DNA from: an uncultured Pelagibacteraceae bacterium
Lineage (GTDB): Bacteria > Pseudomonadota > Alphaproteobacteria > Pelagibacterales > Pelagibacteraceae
Assembly: GCA_902618855.1 (NCBI GenBank)
Contig: CACNCD010000009.1
Location: 1-32,178, forward strand
Direction of reading: 5' to 3'
DNA: 32,178 nucleotides
The notes below the pieces were generated by a model. The model had not been told where the DNA came from. It saw nothing but the letters and a program-made list of their open reading frames with translations, and did not search any database. Positions 25,280-31,670 of the stretch are shown here, piece by piece. A program made the position numbers and the translations under genes. Each line of letters opens with the position of its first letter. Positions within the stretch are counted from its first letter, which is position 1.

Positions 25280-26250
25280 TCTGATTTACAGGCTTCAAAT
25301 CCCTCTTTTAAATTCATTGTATCTAGGTTACGTCCAATAAACACTAGTCTAGAACTACGTTCTTTATTTTCGGGCCATTTTCCCATAGGAGAAGCATCCA
25401 TCAACATATGAACGCCTTGAAATACATATCGATCATTTTCATCTTTAAAATCAAGTATTCCCTTAGTTCTCATAATATCTTGACCTTTTGTCTGTAAAAG
25501 TTTTCCAAACCAGTTTTGAAATTTTTCCATATCAAGGGGTGTATCAGATACGAATGATAAGCTTGTAACATCATCATCATGTTCATGGTCATGATCTGAC
25601 TCAAGAAAATCTGGTTCTACCTCTAAAATACGTTTTAAACTAAAAGCATCAAGATTAAGAATTTCCTTAAGTGGTGCTCCACATTTTGTAGTTTTAATAA
25701 TTTTTGCAAAAGGATTAATTTTACGAATTCTCTTTGTCACTAACTCTATATTCTCATCTTTCACAAGATCTATTTTATTTAGTAATATTACATCACCAAA
25801 AGCAATTTGTTCCTCAGCTTCGTGATGATCCTCAATTTGTGAGCTTAAATGAACTGCATCTGCAACTGTAACAATTGCATCTAGCTTTGTTTTATTTGCT
25901 ACATCTTGATCTACAAAGAAGGTTTGAGCCACAGGAGCTGGATCTGCTAAACCAGTTGTTTCAACTATAATTGCATCAAGTTTATCAGCTCGCTTCATTA
26001 ACCCACTAAGTATTCTAATTAGGTCACCTCTGACTGTGCAACATATACAGCCATTGTTCATTTCAAAAACTTCCTCGTCAGCATCCACTACAAGGTCATT
26101 ATCAATACCTTGTTCACCAAATTCATTTACAATAACGGCGTACTTCTTGCCGTGCTGTTCTGTAAGAATTCTATTAAGAAGTGTAGTTTTTCCAGCACCT
26201 AAAAAACCTGTTAATACAGTGACAGGAACCTGTCTGTTGGATTCTTCCAT
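25276..26250 (-). CDS. COG0523/CobW-family GTPase, probable zinc metallochaperone
   Basis: A 324-residue G3E-family P-loop GTPase. It has Walker A GFLGAGKT (15-22), VNEFGEQGID (41-50), the metal-binding C-x-C-C motif (Cys68, Cys70, Cys71 in NNGCICC), ETTGLADPAP and the GTP-specificity NKID (near 158). A His/Asp-rich stretch (SDHDHEHDDD, about 218-227) sits before the C-terminal CobW_C domain. Members in Zur regulons load zinc into client proteins during starvation (ZNG1/YeiR/ZigA class); others serve cobalt or nitrile hydratase. Placement eight bases after znuA, with Zur-box palindromes upstream, favours zinc; no cobalamin genes are nearby. Its stop overlaps the WD40 start. Confidence 0.93.
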   Translation of the reverse strand: MEESNRQVPVTVLTGFLGAGKTTLLNRILTEQHGKKYAVIVNEFGEQGIDNDLVVDADEEVFEMNNGCICCTVRGDLIRILSGLMKRADKLDAIIVETTGLADPAPVAQTFFVDQDVANKTKLDAIVTVADAVHLSSQIEDHHEAEEQIAFGDVILLNKIDLVKDENIELVTKRIRKINPFAKIIKTTKCGAPLKEILNLDAFSLKRILEVEPDFLESDHDHEHDDDVTSLSFVSDTPLDMEKFQNWFGKLLQTKGQDIMRTKGILDFKDENDRYVFQGVHMLMDASPMGKWPENKERSSRLVFIGRNLDTMNLKEGFEACKSE

Positions 26251-26258
26251 TAATTAAA

Positions 26259-27314
26259 TTAACATCCTTTAAAAGATTTTGACATATTGCCAATTAAATC
26301 AAAATATAAATCCTTACCTGGATCAAGTGTAGCTCCTAATGGATCGATTACACCTGTTGCAACATTAGTATCTTTTGCTACAGCTTTAATAATATCAGGA
26401 TTGAATTGAGGCTCTGAAAATATACAGCTTACTTTATCATGCTCAATTACCTCTCTAATTTCAGCTAATTGTTCAGCACCAGGTAATACATCTGTATTTA
26501 CTGTAAATGCTCCAAGAATATTTATGCCAAATCTTTTTTCAAAGTATTGATATGCATCATGAAAAACTATTGATTTGAAATCCTTATTTAATTCAGATTT
26601 AACTTTCTTAGTAAGTTTATCTAAATCTTTATGAGCTTTTTTTAAATTTGCTTTATATTTAGCTTCATTTTTTTGATCATTCTCAATCAAGTGTTCTGCC
26701 ATTTCACTTAAAATCACTTTTGCATTCATTGGATCCAACCAAATATGTGGATCATATTCACCATGCGCGTGTCCCTCATGACCGTGATCATCATGACCAT
26801 CTTCTTTATGCTCATCGTCATGTCCGTGGTCATCGTGACCATCTTCTTTATGACCATCGTCATGTCCGTGGTCGTCATGATCGTCTTCTTTTTTAGCATG
26901 ATCATCGTGGTCATCTTCTTTATGACCATGATCGTCATGACCTTCAAAAATATTTCTTTCTCTAAATTTAAGTTTAGTTAAACCTTTGATTTCCATTAAT
27001 TCAATTTTTTCAGCTTTTTTTGCAATTGATTTCAGTGGTTTTTCTAAAAAACTCTCTATGTCTTCACCAACCCAAAATATGATATCTGCATTTTGTATCA
27101 TTTTGGCATGTGAAGGTTTTAATGCAAACCCGTGTGGTGAAGCATAACCATCTACAATTAAATCTGGTTTTCCAACGCCATCCATTAGATAACTAGCAAG
27201 TGAATGAATTGGTTTTATTGTTGCTACAACTTTAATTTCTGCATTAGCAGGTGTAAAAATTGTTAAGAATGATAAAAGTGATAGTAATAATGGAAGTTTT
27301 TTTATTGTTTTCAT
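26259..27314 (-). CDS. znuA: Zinc ABC transporter substrate-binding protein ZnuA
   Basis: A periplasmic zinc-binding protein, 351 residues. The signal peptide (1-25) likely cleaves after ANA. Probable Zn ligands are His61 (SPHGFALKP), His190 (DPHIWLDP), His252 (VFHDAY) and Asp324 (DPLG). Between His61 and His190 lies a long His/Asp-rich loop (126-184) typical of zinc rather than manganese receptors. Cys297 and the terminal Cys351 match the disulfide of E. coli-type ZnuA. Unusually, znuA is divergent from znuC-znuB-zur and heads an operon with cobW, the WD40 gene and the small Cys protein. Two Zur-box-like palindromes lie immediately upstream. Confidence 0.96.
   Translation of the reverse strand: MKTIKKLPLLLSLLSFLTIFTPANAEIKVVATIKPIHSLASYLMDGVGKPDLIVDGYASPHGFALKPSHAKMIQNADIIFWVGEDIESFLEKPLKSIAKKAEKIELMEIKGLTKLKFRERNIFEGHDDHGHKEDDHDDHAKKEDDHDDHGHDDGHKEDGHDDHGHDDEHKEDGHDDHGHEGHAHGEYDPHIWLDPMNAKVILSEMAEHLIENDQKNEAKYKANLKKAHKDLDKLTKKVKSELNKDFKSIVFHDAYQYFEKRFGINILGAFTVNTDVLPGAEQLAEIREVIEHDKVSCIFSEPQFNPDIIKAVAKDTNVATGVIDPLGATLDPGKDLYFDLIGNMSKSFKGC
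26763..26937. repeat. His/Asp-coding imperfect tandem repeats within znuA
   Basis: The loop of ZnuA is encoded by imperfect direct repeats. The clearest pair has a 42-nt (14-codon) period: CCATCTTCTTTATG begins at 26797 and again at 26839, encoding successive HKEDGHDDHGHDDE-like units; more diverged copies follow. The repeats create spurious open frames on both strands. Such repeats can expand or contract by slippage, changing the number of histidines without affecting the folded domains. Confidence 0.85.
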
Positions 27315-27331
27315 AGTTTAATTATTAGAGT

Positions 27332-27346
27332 TGTTATAATATAACA
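27332..27346. promoter_or_regulatory. Zur-box-like operator 1
   Basis: TGTTATAATATAACA is a perfect 15-bp palindrome around a central A, matching the known alphaproteobacterial Zur-box pattern TGTTAT-N3-ATAACA. It lies in the 70-bp znuA/znuC divergent region and contains a TATAAT hexamer (27335-27340), so bound Zur would occlude a -10 element. A Fur-family repressor gene is in the adjacent operon. Confidence 0.85.
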
Positions 27347-27349
27347 CTA

Positions 27350-27364
27350 TGTAATAATATAACA
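27350..27364. promoter_or_regulatory. Zur-box-like operator 2
   Basis: TGTAATAATATAACA differs from operator 1 at one position and is a near-perfect palindrome. The centres (27339 and 27357) are 18 bp apart, so two Zur dimers could bind in a fixed relative orientation and shut off both divergent operons. It is the copy nearer the znuC start. Confidence 0.8.
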
Positions 27365-27384
27365 TATATTAGTCAAGCGATAAA

Positions 27385-28131
27385 ATGAGTAATAGTCAAA
27401 ATATATTAGTAAAATTAAAAGATGCAGGATTTTGCATAAACGACAAATGGCTCGTTAAAGGAGTATCACTTCAAGTTGAAAAAGGTAAAATAGTTACTCT
27501 CATTGGTCCAAATGGATCAGGAAAAAGCACAACAGCCAAAATTGCTTTAGGTATTTACAAAAAAATCGAAGGTGAAGTTGAAAAATATACAAATAAAGTT
27601 GGATATGTTCCCCAAAAAATCTCAATTGATTGGACATTACCGCTCAGAGTAAATGATTTCATGGTATTAACAGAAAATCTTAATAAAGAAACAATTGATG
27701 AGGCTTTATCATTGACAGGTGTTATTCATCTTAAAGATAAAAATTTAGGAGATTTATCTGGTGGTGAATTTCAAAGAGTATTACTTGCTAGAGCTATTTC
27801 AAAAAAACCAGATCTATTAGTACTTGATGAACCAGTACAAGGAGTAGATTTTACTGGTGAAATTGCTTTGTACGAACTAATAAAAAAAATTTCAGATGAA
27901 TTAAATTGCGGAATCTTATTGATTTCACACGACTTGCATACTGTGATGAGCGCAACAGACCATGTTGTTTGTTTAAATGGTCATGTTTGTTGCTCAGGTT
28001 CCCCATTAGATGTTGCAAAAAATAATGAGTATAAAGCTTTATTTGGTGAGCAAGCTTCTCAAATATTATCAAGATATGAGCATAAACATGATCATATTCA
28101 TACAGATGAGGGTGAAATTAAAAAAAGCTAG
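27385..28131 (+). CDS. znuC: Zinc ABC transporter ATP-binding protein ZnuC
   Basis: The 248-residue ATPase of the zinc importer. Walker A is GPNGSGKST (about 40-48), the signature is LSGGEFQRVLLARA (about 129-142), Walker B is LLVLDEP, and the switch His follows in LLISHDLHTV. GYVPQKISIDWTLPLRVNDF matches the Q-loop region of metal-chelate ABC-2/3 type ATPases. The C terminus has a short His-rich tail (HKHDHIHTDE) that might sense or store zinc. It is followed without any gap by znuB (TAG then ATG). Confidence 0.96.
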   Translation: MSNSQNILVKLKDAGFCINDKWLVKGVSLQVEKGKIVTLIGPNGSGKSTTAKIALGIYKKIEGEVEKYTNKVGYVPQKISIDWTLPLRVNDFMVLTENLNKETIDEALSLTGVIHLKDKNLGDLSGGEFQRVLLARAISKKPDLLVLDEPVQGVDFTGEIALYELIKKISDELNCGILLISHDLHTVMSATDHVVCLNGHVCCSGSPLDVAKNNEYKALFGEQASQILSRYEHKHDHIHTDEGEIKKS

Positions 28132-28935
28132 ATGTTTGATGATTTTTTTATAAGAGCTTTGATTGCTGGAATAGGAGTTGCTTTTGTAACAGGACCCCTT
28201 GGTTGTTTCGTAATTTGGAGAAGATTATCTTATTTTGGTGATACCCTTGCACACTCTGCTCTTCTTGGAGTTACATTGGCTTTTACGATGGAATTTAATA
28301 TTGCATTATCTGTATTCATAATTTCTTCTTTAATAGCTTTAACTTTAATTCAACTTCAGAAAAGAACAAACTTACCAGGTGATGCTTTATTGGGTCTTTT
28401 GGCTCATTCATCATTAGCGGTAGGACTTGTTGTTGTAGGATTCTTAACAGTCATTAGATTTGATATTATGGGATTATTATTTGGTGACATATTGGCAGTT
28501 ACTGTGGATGATTTATTAATTATATGGATTGGAGGAGCATTAATTCTCTTAATTCTAAAGTTGATTTGGAAACCTTTATTTGCATCAACTGTTAATTATG
28601 AATTAGCTGAAGCAGAAGGATTAAACCCGGATCGAGCAAAGGCTATATTTACAATTTTAATTGCAGCAATCATTGCAATATCAATCAAAATGGTCGGATT
28701 ATTATTAATAACAGGAATGCTAATTATACCTGCTGCAATGGCTAGAAATATTTCATCAAGTCCTCAGAAAATGGTAATCTATTCAATTATTGGCGGTTTG
28801 TTGTCTGTTATTTTAGGATTATTTTCTTCATTAGAATTTAATACTTCCTCAGGTCCATCAATAATAACTGCTGCCTTAATATTATTTATACTTTCATTAT
28901 TTAAAATTAAACAATCAATTAAATTGAAAAATTAA
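28132..28935 (+). CDS. znuB: Zinc ABC transporter permease ZnuB
   Basis: A 267-residue ABC-3 family inner-membrane permease with about eight hydrophobic helices. Family landmarks are VTGPLGCFVIWRRLSYFGDT (about 19-38), DTLAHSALLGV with conserved His residues, FGDILAVTVDDL, NYELAEAEGLNPDRAK (about 155-170, the segment contacting the ATPase) and GLLLITGMLIIPAAMARN. It begins immediately after znuC and is followed 15 bases later by zur. Confidence 0.95.
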   Translation: MFDDFFIRALIAGIGVAFVTGPLGCFVIWRRLSYFGDTLAHSALLGVTLAFTMEFNIALSVFIISSLIALTLIQLQKRTNLPGDALLGLLAHSSLAVGLVVVGFLTVIRFDIMGLLFGDILAVTVDDLLIIWIGGALILLILKLIWKPLFASTVNYELAEAEGLNPDRAKAIFTILIAAIIAISIKMVGLLLITGMLIIPAAMARNISSSPQKMVIYSIIGGLLSVILGLFSSLEFNTSSGPSIITAALILFILSLFKIKQSIKLKN

Positions 28936-28950
28936 TGAGGAATTGTTAAA

Positions 28951-29343
28951 ATGAGCAAAATGCAAAATCTTTCTAAAAATCAACAAATTATTTTTGATTT
29001 AATTGATAAATCACCTGAACCACTAAAGGCATATACAATACTCTATAATGTTCAAAAAAAAGGTATTAAAGCTCCCCTACAAGTTTATCGAGCCTTGGAT
29101 AAATTAGTTCAAATAGGAAAAATTCATAAAATTGAAAGTAGAAATGCTTTTATTGCGTGTCACAATTCAAGCTGTCAGGTAGCAAAAGCTACTGCTTTTT
29201 CAATCTGTGAGATTTGTGAAAAAGTAACAGAAATAAGTAGCGCAGGTCTTTCTAAATACTTAGCAAATTTCAAAGACAAAGATGGTATGAAATACAGTAA
29301 ATACAATCTTGAGTTTTTTGGATTATGTAAAAAGTGTAGATAA
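28951..29343 (+). CDS. zur: Fur-family regulator, probable zinc uptake regulator Zur
   Basis: A 130-residue Fur-superfamily repressor. The winged helix covers about 8-67, with recognition region APLQVYRALDKLVQIGKIHKI (41-61). The structural zinc site is complete: Cys86/Cys89 (CEIC) and Cys126/Cys129 (CKKC). The regulatory site is unusual: His is scarce (only His59 and His71), and the usual A-H-G-x-C histidine before the last CxxC appears as FFGLC. Cys70, His71 and Cys75 cluster near the hinge and may form the sensor site. A GAGGAA ribosome binding site (28937-28942) precedes the ATG. Context in the znu operon with Zur boxes upstream supports Zur over Fur, Mur or Irr. Confidence 0.92.
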   Translation: MSKMQNLSKNQQIIFDLIDKSPEPLKAYTILYNVQKKGIKAPLQVYRALDKLVQIGKIHKIESRNAFIACHNSSCQVAKATAFSICEICEKVTEISSAGLSKYLANFKDKDGMKYSKYNLEFFGLCKKCR

Positions 29344-29401
29344 TCCTTTATTTTAATAAATTCTTAACATAACTGAAATAATAATAACGAAAGGAAATTT
29401 T

Positions 29402-29623
29402 ATGTTTATAAAAAAATATCTAAAGTGGATTAGTACGTTCTTAGTTTTAGTAGGAATACTTCTTACAAATTTGAATATATATCCATTAAATATATATTTT
29501 CATGGATTAGGAGTTGTTGGATGGACTATTGCAGGATTTATGAGCAAAGATAAAGCAATCTTAACAAACTTTGGATTACAAATTCCATTGTTTGTAATTG
29601 GTATTTATAAAGTTATTTTTTAA
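29402..29623 (+). CDS. Small two-helix membrane protein, unknown function
   Basis: A 73-residue protein with two hydrophobic segments (about 8-25 and 34-48) and a third weaker hydrophobic C-terminal stretch (about 55-73). A KWISTFLVLVGILLTNLNIYP opening is reminiscent of short alphaproteobacterial membrane proteins of the DUF6552 type, but I cannot assign a family with confidence. The ribosome binding site AAAGGAAA (29390-29397) is four bases before the ATG. It abuts arsC with no gap, suggesting it belongs to the arsC-aqpS-NUDIX group rather than to zur, which ends 58 bases upstream. Confidence 0.78.
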   Translation: MFIKKYLKWISTFLVLVGILLTNLNIYPLNIYFHGLGVVGWTIAGFMSKDKAILTNFGLQIPLFVIGIYKVIF

Positions 29624-30055
29624 ATGAAGAATATATTGTTCGTATGCACAGGTAATTCAGCAAGAAGTATTATTGCTGAAAGTATAATAAATAACGAATA
29701 TGACGATATGTATAAGGGTTTTAGTGCTGGAAGTAATCCAACAGGAAAAGTAAATGATGATGTGATGGATTATTTATTATCAAAACATTATGATCTTTCA
29801 AATTATAGATCTAAAAATTTTAATGAATTTATCAATAGTCAAATTAAAATGGATTATGTTATTACAGTTTGTAATAATGCCAATAGTGAAGTCTGCCCTA
29901 TTTGGCCAAATAAAGATCAGATAATTCATTGGGACATAGAGGATCCTGTTAAATTACTTAATCAAACAAATGATTTAAATAAAAAAGATGAAATAATTGA
30001 AAAAGTTTTTAACCATATTAATAAAAATATAAAGGAACTACTTAATGAAAAATAA
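29624..30055 (+). CDS. arsC: Arsenate reductase, thioredoxin-coupled LMW-phosphatase type
   Basis: A 143-residue member of the low-molecular-weight phosphatase-fold ArsC family, which reduces arsenate to arsenite in the cytoplasm using a three-cysteine relay. The P-loop C-x5-R is CTGNSAR (8-14), and the two relay cysteines are Cys83 and Cys91 in VITVCNNANSEVCPIWP (79-95). HWDIEDP follows (about 104-110) with the Asp-Pro expected near the active site. The paired downstream cysteines distinguish it from plain tyrosine phosphatases. It overlaps the aquaglyceroporin gene by 11 bases, a coupling that supports the arsenic role. Confidence 0.92.
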   Translation: MKNILFVCTGNSARSIIAESIINNEYDDMYKGFSAGSNPTGKVNDDVMDYLLSKHYDLSNYRSKNFNEFINSQIKMDYVITVCNNANSEVCPIWPNKDQIIHWDIEDPVKLLNQTNDLNKKDEIIEKVFNHINKNIKELLNEK

Positions 30056-30704
30056 AAGTCGTTATTTTCTTGCTGAACTATTAGGCAGTTGTTTTTTAGT
30101 AATGATTATTGTTGGTTCAGGTTTAATGGCTGAAAACCTAACTAATGACGTTGCTGTGATGTTAATTGCAAACACAATAGCAACAGGAGCAGGTTTATTT
30201 GTGCTTATTACAGTATTTGCTGATGTATCAGGAGCTCACTTTAATCCATTTGTGAGTATCGCAATGACAATAACAGGTAAATTAAAAAAGAAACTATTAC
30301 CCTACTATATCATTGCTCAATTGCTAGGTTGCTTAATTGGTGTTGGTTTAGCAAATTTCTTTTTTGAACATGAAATTTATGAATTATCTACTAAGTCAAG
30401 AGATGGAATTTACATATTTACATCTGAGGTAATAGCAACATTGGGGCTTATAATAATAATTTTCGGCTCCATGAAGTCAGGCAAAATTGCTGTTGCAGCT
30501 AGTGTTGGTCTTTATATTACTGCTGGTTATTGGTTTACTTCTTCAACTTCTTTTGCAAATCCAGCTGTTGCAATTGCCAGAACATTTACTGATTCTTTTA
30601 CTGGTATTAGTTATTTAAATACTCCTTATTATATTTTAGCTGAACTTGTGGGAATGTTAATTGCTGTATTTATTGTTAAAAAGTTATTTTTAGAGAAAAA
30701 TTGA
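30045..30704 (+). CDS. aqpS: AqpS-like aquaglyceroporin (MIP family), probable arsenite channel
   Basis: A 219-residue MIP-family channel with six hydrophobic helices and two re-entrant motifs. The first is N67-P68-F69 (SGAHFNPFVS) instead of NPA, and the second is canonical N172-P173-A174 (SFANPAVAIARTFTDSFTGI). The residue right after the second NPA, normally the selectivity-filter Arg, is Val, so the pore should be less restrictive than a water-only aquaporin. In Sinorhizobium meliloti, AqpS replaces an arsenite pump: ArsC makes arsenite, which leaves through the channel. The 11-base overlap with arsC supports the same arrangement here. The ribosome binding site AAAGGAA lies inside arsC. 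Confidence 0.88.
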   Translation: MKNKSRYFLAELLGSCFLVMIIVGSGLMAENLTNDVAVMLIANTIATGAGLFVLITVFADVSGAHFNPFVSIAMTITGKLKKKLLPYYIIAQLLGCLIGVGLANFFFEHEIYELSTKSRDGIYIFTSEVIATLGLIIIIFGSMKSGKIAVAASVGLYITAGYWFTSSTSFANPAVAIARTFTDSFTGISYLNTPYYILAELVGMLIAVFIVKKLFLEKN

Positions 30705-31192
30705 AAAATATAAAACTTACCAATCAAATAAGTTTGATTAACAAAAAATTTAAGAAAAAAGAGTTTTATCATTATCTTAAAACTTCTAATCTTTCATTAG
30801 TAATACCTAAGATTAAAGACAAATATATAGTAGTATCTCAAAAAAGAGTTCCGATTAACAAAATTAATTATGAGTTTCCTTCTGGGATAGTAGAAAAAAA
30901 AGAAACAACTCTGCAATCAGCTTATAAGGAATTAAAAGAAGAAACAGGGTATAAATCAAGATCAAAATTGAGTAAAATTATAACTTTTTATACTGAGCCT
31001 GGGCGATTAACTACTAAAATTACTGGTTATTTTACGAAAGACTTAATAAAAATTTCAAAGCCAGAAAAAGGTATTAAAATTCATTTATTTAATCAAAGCG
31101 ATATATTTAAATTAATATTAAATCAAAAATTCAATAATAGTTCTCATATAGCAATGTTTTTATATCTAATAACAAATCTTAAAAATCAATAA
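30701..31192 (+). CDS. NUDIX hydrolase, ADP-ribose pyrophosphatase-like
   Basis: A 163-residue NUDIX protein. The Nudix box reads GIVEKKETTLQSAYKELKEE then TGY (about 62-84), matching G-x5-E-x7-RE-U-x-EE-x-G-U except that Lys replaces the Arg of RE; the metal-binding Glu residues are kept. The preceding EFPSG and following FYTEPGRLTTKITGYF fit the ADP-ribose pyrophosphatase group. There is no ATG near the start; the only reasonable initiation codon is TTG at 30701, overlapping the aqpS stop (TTGA), typical of coupled translation. Substrate cannot be read from the sequence. Confidence 0.83.
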   Translation: MKNIKLTNQISLINKKFKKKEFYHYLKTSNLSLVIPKIKDKYIVVSQKRVPINKINYEFPSGIVEKKETTLQSAYKELKEETGYKSRSKLSKIITFYTEPGRLTTKITGYFTKDLIKISKPEKGIKIHLFNQSDIFKLILNQKFNNSSHIAMFLYLITNLKNQ

Positions 31193-31235
31193 ACTACAGG
31201 TTGTATCGAATTAACTTTCAGATTTATGAATTATG

Positions 31236-31250
31236 TGATTTAATTAATCA
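31236..31250. promoter_or_regulatory. Inverted repeat upstream of the lysine-rich protein gene
   Basis: TGATTTAATTAATCA is a perfect inverted repeat, with 5-bp arms TGATT/AATCA and a 5-bp spacer. It lies 21 bases before the ATG at 31272 in the 79-bp gap after the NUDIX gene. It could be an operator or chance symmetry in AT-rich DNA. Confidence 0.25.
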
Positions 31251-31261
31251 TCTAAAAATTT

Positions 31262-31266
31262 GGAGG
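31262..31266 (+). promoter_or_regulatory. Strong Shine-Dalgarno deciding the start at 31272
   Basis: GGAGG, five bases before the ATG at 31272. It is the closest match to the anti-Shine-Dalgarno core among the starts examined in this window. It rules out the upstream TTG at 31260, which lies before the ribosome binding site. Confidence 0.8.
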
Positions 31267-31271
31267 TAGAG

Positions 31272-31481
31272 ATGGGAAAAAAATTAAAAAAAAATGAGAA
31301 GAAAAAAACAAAAATTTTAAAAGCAATTGATAGACTGAAAAACAAAATTACGGCTAAAGAAAAAAAATTGTCAAAAGTTAATATTAAAATTGCTGGTTTA
31401 GAAAAGAAGGTTGCAGAAAAAAAAGCAAAAAAACTTGCTAAGGAAAATGCAAAGCAGTCTCCTGCATCTGTAAATAATTAA
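31272..31481 (+). CDS. Very lysine-rich small coiled-coil protein
   Basis: A 69-residue protein in which 24 residues are Lys. After a basic start (MGKKLKKNEKKKTKILK), residues 15-50 have a heptad-like spacing of Ile/Leu/Val (ILKAIDRLKNKITAKEKKL) consistent with an alpha-helical coiled coil, followed by a Lys/Ala region and a short uncharged tail (QSPASVNN). There is no signal peptide or membrane helix. I do not recognise the family. Composition resembles small basic nucleic-acid-binding proteins such as histone-H1-like bacterial proteins, but without a diagnostic motif this remains a guess. The strong ribosome binding site suggests high expression. Confidence 0.72.
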   Translation: MGKKLKKNEKKKTKILKAIDRLKNKITAKEKKLSKVNIKIAGLEKKVAEKKAKKLAKENAKQSPASVNN

Positions 31482-31670
31482 AATTCAATAAATCCTCTTT
31501 CTCCCTTGTTATTTAAGCAAAGGGAGAAAGTAGTTAATTAACAAAATTTAAATTAAACGGAGGGGGAAATAATTAGTTCAAATATTTTAAATTTTGTAAA
31601 TACATTTTAAAAAAACTAAGTTACAAAAATATTTACTTATTGTTAAAGTTTAATTAAATTCAGTTTATTT
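31482..31670. other. Longest intergenic stretch, with G-rich block
   Basis: A 189-bp gap between convergent genes. It contains the hairpin above and then CGGAGGGGGAAAT (31558-31570), a Shine-Dalgarno-like block with no ATG, GTG or TTG start of a credible frame behind it. The remainder is plain AT-rich sequence. Nothing else is recognised. Confidence 0.5.
31497..31530 (+). terminator. Strong hairpin after the lysine-rich gene, possible terminator
   Basis: CTTTCTCCCTT (31497-31507) pairs perfectly with AAGGGAGAAAG (31520-31530) around a 12-nt loop, an 11-bp stem of unusually high stability for this DNA. No T-run follows on either strand, so it is not a textbook intrinsic terminator. It begins 16 bases after the stop codon, so it may instead be a 3'-end stabiliser or part of a small RNA. 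Confidence 0.55.

Noticed and set aside
26763..26937. Possible CRISPR-like direct repeats
   Set aside because: The repeats are imperfect, in-frame, contiguous without unique spacers, and encode a metal-binding loop inside znuA.
26726..26981. Open frames on both strands opposite or out of frame with the znuA His-rich loop
   Set aside because: They are frame-shifted readings of the His/Asp repeats, consisting only of Met/Ile/Val/Thr/Lys runs, with no ribosome binding site; znuA itself is intact across the region.
29344..29401. Terminator after zur
   Set aside because: No hairpin with a T-run could be found in the 58-bp gap; read-through into the ars-like genes cannot be excluded.
31260..31271. 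TTG start for the lysine-rich protein
   Set aside because: It lies upstream of and includes the GGAGG ribosome binding site, which is positioned for the ATG at 31272.
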